Assembly: GCA_030672115.1 (NCBI GenBank)
Contig: DAOVGZ010000069.1
Span: 1-5,037 of the forward strand
Direction of reading: 5' to 3'
Source: a bacterium
Lineage (GTDB): Bacteria; Babelota; Babeliae; Babelales; Vermiphilaceae
Length of the DNA: 5,037 bases
Shown one piece after another: positions 1 to 4,737 of the stretch; within the stretch, counting starts at the first letter, position 1, and each line of letters begins with the position of its first letter. A program made the position numbers and the translations under genes. The notes beneath the pieces were generated by a model. It saw nothing but the letters and a program-made list of their open reading frames with translations. It had not been told where the DNA came from and searched no databases.

Positions 1-2
1 AC

Positions 3-59
3 AAAATTACAACATGCTCACAACTATTATCAAACAAGAAGAACATACAAAAAAAATAA
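3..59 (+). CDS. C-terminal tail of an unidentified upstream gene (partial)
   Basis: Frame 3 is open from the window edge and ends with TAA at 57-59. The last A of this stop is the first A of the ATG at 59-61, giving the TAATG overlap typical of translationally coupled genes. The visible tail is 18 residues, polar and lysine-rich near its end, and too short to identify. By context it could be another cell-wall gene, since ddl is often next to mur or fts genes, but nothing visible proves this. The other two forward frames are also open here (frame 1 ends at 69), so the assignment rests on the overlap geometry alone. Confidence 0.4.
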   Translation, partial: KITTCSQLLSNKKNIQKK

Positions 60-1162
60 TGAATACTAAAAAATTACGAGTTGCGGTTTTACTTGGTGGC
101 AACAGCAATGAAAAAGAAATATCACTCGAATCTGGCAGAAATATTGTTTACAAACTTTCTCCACAAAAATATGATGCGCTTCCCGTTTTTGTTTCTAAAA
201 ATATGGAACTTTTTCGCATTGAACAAAAACAACTTGTTTTAAACTCAACTGCAGAACTAGAAAAAACTGTAACACCTGAATCTAAAATTAAATGGAATGA
301 CTTACCAAAAATAGCTGACTTTGTTTTTATTGCTTTGCATGGAGGACTTGGCGAAAATGGCTCTGTCCAAGGAACACTAGAAATGCTGGGAGTTCCATAC
401 AACGGCTCTTCAGTTCTTGCAAGCGCACTCTGTGCTGACAAACACAAAACAAATAGTTATTTAGAAAAAAAAGGTTTTGTCGTCCCTCAATCTCTTCTTT
501 TGTGCAAAAAAGAATGGAACAAAAATAAAAACCTACTGCTAGAACGCATATACAAAACAATAGAAAGTCCGTTAATTATAAAACCTCATGATGATGGCTG
601 CAGCATGCTAGTACAAAAGCTTACGTTCTCAAAAAATAATCTTGAACCAATTGAACATGCTCTTGATAACTTTTTTAACAATTCAGAAAAAAACTATGCC
701 TTAATTGAACAATGCATTAAAGGCATGGAGCTAACGGTAGGTGTTTTTGGCAACGAAACAGTACAAGCACTACCACCAAGCCAATCTATTGTAACCAAAG
801 ATATTTTATCTCTAGAAGAAAAATTCTTGCCCGGAGCAGGCGAAAATCAAACTCCGGCGCCTCTTTCGAATAAAATTTTACAATATATACAAAAAACAAT
901 AGAAAATGTTTACAAAGAACTTGATTGCTCTGGTTATGCGCGTATTGACTGCTTTTATATACCAAAAAATAATTTTATCGTTATTTTGGAGATAAATACG
1001 CTTCCAGGTATGACGCCTGCAACCTGCATTTTCCACCAAGCAGCTGAAATTGGCATCCGCCCTATGGAATTTGTTGATCAGATCGTACAATTAGGACTTG
1101 AAAAGCACACATTTAAACAACCTTTAACTAGTTTAAAAAGTAAAGACCGCACACCCCTTTGA
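59..1162 (+). CDS. ddl: D-alanine--D-alanine ligase (ATP-grasp), possibly with altered acceptor specificity
   Basis: This cytoplasmic enzyme would join two D-alanines using ATP to make the peptidoglycan dipeptide that MurF uses. The 367-residue protein is close in length to DdlA-type ligases. In order, it shows the N-terminal GGNSNEKEIS motif (Glu18 matches E. coli DdlB Glu15), HGGLGENG at 94-101 (usually HGRGGEDG), ATP-binding Lys175 in IIKP, the RID motif (Arg295, Asp297), and EINTLPGMT with metal ligands Glu311 and Asn313. Three positions are unusual: Cys181 replaces DdlB Ser150, Phe256 (EEKF) replaces DdlB Tyr216, and Thr stands near Ser281. An in-frame ATG at 14 would add 15 residues. 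The start at 59 is preferred because family members begin just before the KLRVAVLLGG strand and because of the TAATG overlap with the upstream frame. No clear terminator follows. The family assignment is firm; D-Ala versus D-lactate preference is open. Confidence 0.95.
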   Translation: MNTKKLRVAVLLGGNSNEKEISLESGRNIVYKLSPQKYDALPVFVSKNMELFRIEQKQLVLNSTAELEKTVTPESKIKWNDLPKIADFVFIALHGGLGENGSVQGTLEMLGVPYNGSSVLASALCADKHKTNSYLEKKGFVVPQSLLLCKKEWNKNKNLLLERIYKTIESPLIIKPHDDGCSMLVQKLTFSKNNLEPIEHALDNFFNNSEKNYALIEQCIKGMELTVGVFGNETVQALPPSQSIVTKDILSLEEKFLPGAGENQTPAPLSNKILQYIQKTIENVYKELDCSGYARIDCFYIPKNNFIVILEINTLPGMTPATCIFHQAAEIGIRPMEFVDQIVQLGLEKHTFKQPLTSLKSKDRTPL

Positions 1163-1187
1163 CAGAAAAACAAAAATCCCATAACGT
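1159..1187 (+). promoter_or_regulatory. Possible promoter for the lipoprotein gene pair
   Basis: A perfect TTGACA (1159-1164) overlaps the ddl stop codon. At 17-nt spacing the -10 position holds only TAACGT (1182-1187), and at 15-nt spacing CATAAC (1180-1185). The -35 box is good and the -10 box is weak, so this is a tentative call. It would drive the genes at 1250 and 2203. Confidence 0.25.
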
Positions 1188-1227
1188 TGTTAATAAGAGG
1201 GCAAAGCGCCCTCAACTACAAATGGGA
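1177..1227 (+). promoter_or_regulatory. Nested inverted repeats in the ddl/lipoprotein spacer
   Basis: An inner stem GAGGGC (1197-1202) pairs perfectly with GCCCTC (1208-1213) around a 5-nt loop. An outer pair, TCCCAT (1177-1182) with ATGGGA (1222-1227), flanks it symmetrically. No T-run follows, so this is not a standard intrinsic terminator. It ends 22 nt before the ATG at 1250, just upstream of its ribosome binding site, so it could be a leader structure, a processing site or a weak ddl terminator. The GC-rich arms stand out from the AT-rich surroundings. Confidence 0.5.
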
Positions 1228-1249
1228 CATTTCTTACAGGGATTTTATC

Positions 1250-2200
1250 ATGACAAACTCGAAAAAAATAATTTCTATTACAGCAATGCTTTTACTGTAT
1301 TCTTGCAGCACAATTGCTTTGAAAAACACAGTTGAAAACAAAAAAGTTATAGAACCTAAAGCAAAAACGTTATCTACTATCGTCAAAAAAAACAAGCCTA
1401 CTAAACCAAAAAAAAATGGAATTAAAAAGAAAGTTTCTACATTTTTTAATCAATTTAAAAAACAAAAAACCAATCATCTTCATGTTGATAAGACAAACGC
1501 TTACTGCAAAAAAATAAAATCTGGTGTGACTATTTTTTCCAGAACATTGGTAACCCCGCAAGAATGCATACGAAATTTTGGACCACGTGGAAAATTTCTT
1601 CTGAGAAAAAATACAAATCGCTCAATGCATCCTATTAAAGTAACAATCAAAAATGACAGCGATACATCATGGATAGCGTCTCTTAATAATGTTAATTTAA
1701 AAACAATTCCAAGCAAATATGTTTTAAAACGTCTTCATTACAAAACAAAATTCCGCGCATTCTTAACTGGTGCTCTCTTGCTTGCCTCAGCAGGATTTAT
1801 TTTAACCCTTGCAATTCCGGCAATTCCTCTTGTTGTTTTTCCTATTATTGGTGTACCAGAAGTCTTTTGTAGTATTCTTTCTTATCCAGTTGTTATATTT
1901 CTTCCTGAAGCAGTAACTGCTGTAGCAGTCCCTGTTGCTATTGGCGCGAGTGCATCTATGATTGCAGGAGCACCGCTCGCATCAGCGCATCACAGCATGT
2001 CATTACAAGAAAAAAATCAAAAAATAACTAACCAAGTAAAAAAAATTACTGCTAAAAATAATATTGCTATAGAACCTCACACTCAAGAAACATTCTTTTT
2101 ATTTGTACGCAATAGAAATTATAAAAGAAACTTTTCATTGACACTTACAAACGATACAGGGCAAACTCTATCTTTTAATGGCACCAATCAACCCGTGTAA
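1250..2200 (+). CDS. Putative lipoprotein with long hydrophobic core, unknown function
   Basis: I do not recognise this 316-residue protein. It begins with a basic n-region and a hydrophobic stretch ending in LLYSC, so Cys19 is a plausible lipidation site, although Tyr at -2 is unusual for a lipobox. Residues 31-73 form a Lys/Pro/Asn-rich linker. About 90-165 look beta-rich and soluble (SGVTIFSRTLVTPQEC, then IKVTIKNDSDTSWIASL). Residues 168-247 are almost continuously hydrophobic, rich in Ala, Pro, Ile and Val, enough for two to four membrane passes. The polar tail (250-316) again looks like beta strands. A TTG at 1187 would extend the frame by 21 residues, but that extension runs through the inverted repeats. 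The ATG at 1250 has AGGGA 7 nt upstream and the signal sequence directly after it. The next gene starts 2 nt after the stop. Function unknown; an envelope location is inferred. Confidence 0.8.
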   Translation: MTNSKKIISITAMLLLYSCSTIALKNTVENKKVIEPKAKTLSTIVKKNKPTKPKKNGIKKKVSTFFNQFKKQKTNHLHVDKTNAYCKKIKSGVTIFSRTLVTPQECIRNFGPRGKFLLRKNTNRSMHPIKVTIKNDSDTSWIASLNNVNLKTIPSKYVLKRLHYKTKFRAFLTGALLLASAGFILTLAIPAIPLVVFPIIGVPEVFCSILSYPVVIFLPEAVTAVAVPVAIGASASMIAGAPLASAHHSMSLQEKNQKITNQVKKITAKNNIAIEPHTQETFFLFVRNRNYKRNFSLTLTNDTGQTLSFNGTNQPV

Positions 2201-2202
2201 AG

Positions 2203-2628
2203 ATGAAAAAAACAATTTTTATTTTTTTTCTTATTTTTGTTGTATATATGCCTCTTTTTTCTATGAAAAAGGTGGCTACTCTTTTTGAAAAAATAGCTAT
2301 AAACATAGCTAAAAAAGAAAAATTCTCATTTGATCAACTTAAAAAAACAACCAAAGAAGAATTACAAAAAAAAAGAAATCAAAAAAAAATATGTTCACAA
2401 AAAGAAATTCTAGCTCTGCAAAAAATTTATAATTATTTAAAAAAAGAAAAAGAAATAGAAATTAAAAAATTAGAAATACTTACTGAAGATATAAATTCTG
2501 ATATTCCATTTTTCTGGCCACGAAAAAACAAATCCGACTTCATTGAATATCAAGAAACAAATACAAAAATTATATTAATTAGTGACATTTGTTCCAATAT
2601 TTCTCAATTAAGCCTTTATAAAAAATAG
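2203..2628 (+). CDS. Exported lysine-rich helical protein, unknown function
   Basis: This 141-residue protein has a clear Sec signal peptide: MKK, about 14 hydrophobic residues, and possible cleavage after PLFS at residue 20. The mature part is rich in Lys and Glu and is probably helical, perhaps coiled coil, from about 28 to 95 (repeated KKE, EELQKK, KKEKEIEIKKLE). A short C-terminal segment, KIILISDICSNISQL, is more hydrophobic. The gene starts 2 nt after the stop of the preceding lipoprotein gene and has only a poor ribosome binding site (AAAG next to the ATG), so coupled translation from the upstream gene is likely. It ends 12 nt before the convergent gene at 2641. No family is recognised. 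An internal ATG at residue 21 would remove the signal and is not favoured. Confidence 0.75.
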   Translation: MKKTIFIFFLIFVVYMPLFSMKKVATLFEKIAINIAKKEKFSFDQLKKTTKEELQKKRNQKKICSQKEILALQKIYNYLKKEKEIEIKKLEILTEDINSDIPFFWPRKNKSDFIEYQETNTKIILISDICSNISQLSLYKK

Positions 2629-2640
2629 ACTTAATAATGC

Positions 2641-2928
2641 TTAATTAGGGCCTTGCTCAATCACCTTTACAACATTAAAAAACTCTTTTTTTAAAACCAT
2701 AAGCCCCGACCAAAGCAAATTAATTTCCTTTTTTTCTGTTTTAGTAAGATTTCCCTGAAAAAATCTTTGTAGCGTCTGAACAATATTCATATCTCTTGGA
2801 TGAATATTCACACGCGAAAGCTGTAAAGCCTTCAATTCATCTAGTGTTTTTACAATAGAATCATTTTGCCCACGCAAACAATGAGACCATGTAGTTGTAA
2901 ACAACAAAAACAAAAAAACTTTACACAT
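2641..2928 (-). CDS. Small secreted protein, unknown function
   Basis: This 95-residue product starts MCKVFLFLLF and has a signal peptide of about 17-20 residues (cleavage possibly after WSHC or LRG). The mature part looks helical (IVKTLDELKALQL, IVQTLQRFFQG, KKEINLLWSGLMVLKKEFFNVVKVIEQ). A TTG at 2955 would extend it by nine residues but lies inside the arm of the 2945-2987 hairpin, so the ATG at 2928 is chosen. Neither start has a good ribosome binding site. The gene lies downstream of the FKBP gene on the same strand, separated by the hairpin, so it needs read-through or its own promoter, which I could not find. No family is recognised. Its LQRFFQG loosely resembles IQRFLAG in the product of 4127-3864, too short to count as homology. 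Confidence 0.65.
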   Translation of the reverse strand: MCKVFLFLLFTTTWSHCLRGQNDSIVKTLDELKALQLSRVNIHPRDMNIVQTLQRFFQGNLTKTEKKEINLLWSGLMVLKKEFFNVVKVIEQGPN

Positions 2929-2944
2929 AATATTTTCAATTAAA

Positions 2945-2987
2945 ATAGAGAGCAAGCATAATATTTTTAATTATGCTTGCTCTCTAT
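2945..2987 (-). terminator. Perfect 18-bp hairpin, probable terminator of the FKBP transcript
   Basis: Positions 2945-2962 are exactly complementary to 2970-2987, with a 7-nt A/T loop (2963-2969). On the minus strand the stem is followed by TTTAATT, a modest U-rich tract. The structure starts 23 nt after the FKBP stop codon, as expected for an intrinsic terminator of that gene. On the plus strand no T-run follows. The stem is longer and less GC-rich than a typical terminator, and it ends only 16 nt before the ATG at 2928, so it could also act as an mRNA 3'-end stabiliser or leader structure. Confidence 0.7.
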
Positions 2988-3010
2988 AAGCTAAGAATTG
3001 TAATAATTTT

Positions 3011-3544
3011 TTATAATATCTCAAACAGTTCAACATCAAAAATTAATGCTGCATTTGGTGGAATAACTCCGCCAGCACCATGAGAACCATAGCCAAGATC
3101 TGCAGGAATATACAATCGACGTTTTTCGCCAACCTTCATATCCATAACACCTTCATCCCAACCAGAAATTACCATGCCAACACCAATACGGAACCTAAAT
3201 TGATCCCCGCGATCAACACTGCTATCGAATTTTGTACCTGGCTGTCCGTTTTCATTCAACCAACCGGTATAATGAACAGAAACTGTTTTACCTGGTTCTG
3301 GAGTAACGCCTGAACCTTCTTTTAACACTTCCCATTCAAGCCCTGAAGCTGATTTTTCTTTTGCCATTGTTTTTTTCTCTTTCGTTTTTACATCTGCTGT
3401 TGCTTTTACCTCTTTCTTTGTTTCTTTAGCATAACATGTATGAGAACATCCAGAACAAGACTTTGAACACTCACAACCACTAAAAGAACAAGTTAATAAA
3501 ACAAAAAAACAACATCCAACAAAAATAATACTATTTTTCTTCAT
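3011..3544 (-). CDS. Exported FKBP-type peptidyl-prolyl cis-trans isomerase with Cys-rich N-terminus
   Basis: It would catalyse cis-trans isomerisation of Xaa-Pro bonds outside the cytoplasm. The 177-residue protein has a hydrophobic signal (5-22), a possible lipobox FSGC (Cys24), a Cys-rich stretch (Cys24, 26, 30, 33, 37), a Lys-rich linker (40-64) and one full FKBP domain (about 68-177). Residues matching the human FKBP12 pocket are present: Tyr92 in HYTG, Phe106-Asp107 in KFDSS, Phe116, Val125-Ile126, Trp129, Tyr152 in GYG, Ile161 in IPPNA and Phe169. The domain should therefore be active. It is a short single-domain type, lacking the N-terminal dimerisation domain of Mip. GAGAG lies 4 nt before the ATG. 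The gene follows the Cys-rich paralogue by 37 nt and probably shares its promoter, and the hairpin at 2945-2987 follows. Function is certain at family level; lipidation and client proteins are inferred. Confidence 0.95.
   Translation of the reverse strand: MKKNSIIFVGCCFFVLLTCSFSGCECSKSCSGCSHTCYAKETKKEVKATADVKTKEKKTMAKEKSASGLEWEVLKEGSGVTPEPGKTVSVHYTGWLNENGQPGTKFDSSVDRGDQFRFRIGVGMVISGWDEGVMDMKVGEKRRLYIPADLGYGSHGAGGVIPPNAALIFDVELFEIL
3404..3544 (-). repeat. Duplicated Cys-rich export leader, copy in the FKBP gene
   Basis: The first 47 codons of the FKBP gene match the first 50 codons of the gene at 3788-3582. Both proteins start MKKNSI, share VGCCFF at 9-14, and carry the serine/cysteine run ending in C-x-AKE. 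I count 21 identical residues in the first 30. The DNA is visibly similar as well, so this is a fairly recent tandem duplication. Confidence 0.85.
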
Positions 3545-3581
3545 ATAGCTCTCTTTCTTTTTTTTATTATTTTTTCGTATA

Positions 3582-3788
3582 TCAGTTCTTATTTTCTGAT
3601 TTTTCTTCTACTTTTATTTTTTTCTCTTTTACTTCTACTTTTACTTCTTTATCTGCCTCTTTAGCATGACACGAATGAGAGCACCCAGAGCATTCAGAAC
3701 AAGACCCTGAACATGCATAAGCACTAAAAGATGAAACTAATAAAGCAAAGAAACAACATCCAACAAGAACAATACTATTTTTTTTCAT
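3582..3788 (-). CDS. Small exported Cys-rich protein, paralogous to the FKBP leader
   Basis: This 68-residue protein is nearly a stand-alone version of the N-terminus of the neighbouring FKBP. It starts MKKNSI with VGCCFF at 9-14, has a hydrophobic signal to about residue 22, then AYAC at 23-26. Cleavage could be by signal peptidase I after Ala25, or Cys26 could be lipidated. Next come Cys26, 30, 33, 36 and 40 in a Ser/Gly/His setting, then a Lys/Glu-rich tail (41-68). There is no FKBP domain; the frame ends in TGA after the charged tail. Relative to the FKBP copy it has three extra residues, one more Ser-x-Cys unit. AAGGA lies 4 nt before the ATG. Role unknown; five spaced cysteines could bind metal or form disulfides. 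A gene of its own is more likely than a pseudogene, given the intact frame and ribosome binding site. Confidence 0.8.
   Translation of the reverse strand: MKKNSIVLVGCCFFALLVSSFSAYACSGSCSECSGCSHSCHAKEADKEVKVEVKEKKIKVEEKSENKN
3639..3788 (-). repeat. Duplicated Cys-rich export leader, stand-alone copy
   Basis: This is the partner of 3404-3544. Homology runs from the start codon to the KEVK sequence at about residue 50, then fades into low-complexity Lys/Glu sequence. The direction of copying cannot be told from the window. Confidence 0.85.
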
Positions 3789-3824
3789 TTTATCCTTTTA
3801 CATTTAATATTATTATTTAATTCT

Positions 3825-3853
3825 ATTTTATTTATTTTTAAATCTAATTCCAA
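3825..3853 (-). promoter_or_regulatory. Candidate sigma70-type promoter for the Cys-rich/FKBP pair
   Basis: On the minus strand TTGGAA (3853-3848) is followed after 17 nt by TAAAAT (3830-3825, five of six matches to TATAAT). It lies 37 nt upstream of the ATG at 3788, in the longest gap between these two gene groups (75 nt). The surrounding DNA is almost all A/T, where -10-like words arise by chance, so confidence is moderate. Confidence 0.4.
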
Positions 3854-3863
3854 AACATAATCT

Positions 3864-4127
3864 TTATATCAAAATAATAGTTTCAGAAAGTTTATCTTTT
3901 TTAGAACATTTTACTTGTTCGGGACCTGCAAGAAACCTTTGGATCTTAAAAAATGTTTTTTTAAAATCATCTTCAACATTTATCTTTATTCCAAAGTCCA
4001 AGTCACAAAAACATGAATCATCTACCAAAAAAATATTTTTAACAACTTTTTTTTGATCACTTTTATTTTCTTCAGAAGCATAGATTCCTCCGCAAAAAAA
4101 AATGCATAAAAATATTTTCTTAATCAT
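3864..4127 (-). CDS. Small secreted protein with Cys pair, unknown function
   Basis: This 87-residue protein has a signal peptide (MIKKIFLCIFFCGGIYA) with likely cleavage after Ala17. The mature 70 residues are close to neutral, with about 13 acidic and 13 basic residues, unlike the three basic neighbours upstream. It contains a CFC pair (Cys39 and 41), DFGIKINVEDDF, a helix-like FKKTFFKIQRFLAG and one later Cys. The frame extends 20 codons upstream, but the ATG at 4127 has AAGGA exactly 5 nt before it and is followed by the signal, so it is the start. That ribosome binding site overlaps the TAA of the preceding gene (4140-4138), indicating coupled translation. No family is recognised. Confidence 0.75.
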   Translation of the reverse strand: MIKKIFLCIFFCGGIYASEENKSDQKKVVKNIFLVDDSCFCDLDFGIKINVEDDFKKTFFKIQRFLAGPEQVKCSKKDKLSETIILI

Positions 4128-4137
4128 TCTAGTCCTT

Positions 4138-4365
4138 TTAAATCCAATTCTTTGGATAACAAACAAAACCTGAAACTTTACCGTCAATTATATTTTTCAT
4201 ATAATCCCAACAAGAGGGATCTTTCTTCTTCTTTTTTAAATTTATTTTCTTTTCTACCTTAACCTTTTGATCTTTTTTTGCATTACTAAGTACTCTTTTT
4301 CTCGCACCCAATATCGGAACTGCTACACTTAAAACAACCACAAATAAGATTAGTATTTTTTTCAT
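4138..4365 (-). CDS. Small basic secreted protein with C-terminal Cys pair
   Basis: This 75-residue protein has a signal peptide MKKILILFVVVLSVAVPILG with likely cleavage after Gly20. The mature 55 residues carry 17 Lys/Arg against 5 acidic residues (net about +12). The first part is a Lys-rich, probably unfolded stretch (21-48, including five Lys in a row). It ends in a compact aromatic segment, SCWDYMKNIIDGKVSGFVCYPKNW in outline, with Cys52 and Cys69 spaced for a possible disulfide. An AAGAGAA ribosome binding site lies about 5 nt before the ATG. It is coupled to the downstream gene at 4127. No family is recognised. It could be a secreted effector-like or envelope peptide, but this is inference from composition only. 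Confidence 0.7.
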   Translation of the reverse strand: MKKILILFVVVLSVAVPILGARKRVLSNAKKDQKVKVEKKINLKKKKKDPSCWDYMKNIIDGKVSGFVCYPKNWI

Positions 4366-4405
4366 TAAAATTCTCTTGCTCTTTAAAAAATGAAAACTTA
4401 CTTTA

Positions 4406-4624
4406 TTATCTTCTTTTATCTAACGGTGATTTAGGAGGCCAAACCGTCTTTTTAGGATTCTTTTCAGTCTTATTTTTTGTTAAATTTTTAGTTAAATTTT
4501 TAGTTTCAACTTTAAGTTTTAATCTTTGCATTAAAAACTTTAACCGTTCATTATTTATACCGAAGCAATTACTTCCAACACTTGCTGTAAGCAAAACACA
4601 TAATAACGTAAATTTTTTAAGCAT
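4406..4624 (-). CDS. Small basic secreted protein with short internal repeat
   Basis: This 72-residue protein has a signal peptide ending around NCFG (residues 19-22). The mature 50 residues contain 16 Lys/Arg and 4 acidic residues (net about +12). A predicted helix (ERLKFLMQRLKLKVE) is followed by a tandem NLTK-NLTK-N repeat encoded by a 12-bp DNA repeat, then a Pro/aromatic tail, VWPPKSPLDKRR. AAAGG lies about 9 nt before the ATG. It sits 40 nt upstream of the gene at 4365. Not recognised; the repeat and low complexity suggest fast evolution. Confidence 0.65.
   Translation of the reverse strand: MLKKFTLLCVLLTASVGSNCFGINNERLKFLMQRLKLKVETKNLTKNLTKNKTEKNPKKTVWPPKSPLDKRR
4479..4502. repeat. 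Two perfect 12-bp tandem copies inside the 4624-4406 gene
   Basis: The unit GTTAAATTTTTA occurs at 4479-4490 and again at 4491-4502. It encodes the repeated NLTK tetrapeptide in frame, so a copy-number change would keep the reading frame. Confidence 0.9.
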
Positions 4625-4665
4625 ACTTGTTTGCCTTTTATAAGAAATTTTGTTTATGAAGATTA

Positions 4666-4694
4666 ATGATATATCTACCCGAAAGGATACACAA
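4666..4694 (-). promoter_or_regulatory. Candidate promoter for the 4624-4406 gene
   Basis: On the minus strand TTGTGT (4694-4689) and TATCAT (4671-4666, five of six matches to TATAAT) are separated by exactly 17 nt. They lie in the 113-nt gap after the gene at 4974-4738 and 42 nt upstream of the ATG at 4624. The -35 box matches only in its TTG, so this is tentative. Confidence 0.35.
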
Positions 4695-4737
4695 AAAAAA
4701 GGAAAATCTGTATCACAAAACGTAAATTTTTAAAAAA

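Noticed and set aside
148..560. Minus-strand open frames opposite ddl
   Set aside because: They overlap conserved ligase motifs on the other strand and show no features of their own.
1187..1249. TTG start extending the lipoprotein by 21 residues
   Set aside because: The extension runs through the inverted repeats, has no ribosome binding site, and would bury the signal sequence; the ATG at 1250 has AGGGA at good spacing.
1370..1716. Minus-strand open frames opposite the lipoprotein gene
   Set aside because: They are antisense shadows of a frame with a clear start, ribosome binding site and signal sequence.
2629..2650. Bidirectional terminator between the convergent genes
   Set aside because: Only short A/T repeats (TTAAT/ATTA) are present, with no stable stem.
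2929..2955. TTG start for the minus-strand gene ending at 2641
   Set aside because: It lies inside the perfect hairpin arm and puts nine residues before a standard signal peptide start.
3080..3313. Plus-strand open frame of 77 codons
   Set aside because: It lies wholly antisense to the well-supported FKBP domain, with no signal or recognisable motif.
4128..4187. Twenty-codon upstream extension of the 4127-3864 gene
   Set aside because: It overlaps the preceding gene, hides the signal peptide, and the ATG at 4127 has an ideal AAGGA 5 nt upstream.
4674..4689. Small hairpin TATCC/GGGTA (minus strand) as terminator of the 4974-4738 gene
   Set aside because: Only five pairs including a wobble, with no U-run after it.
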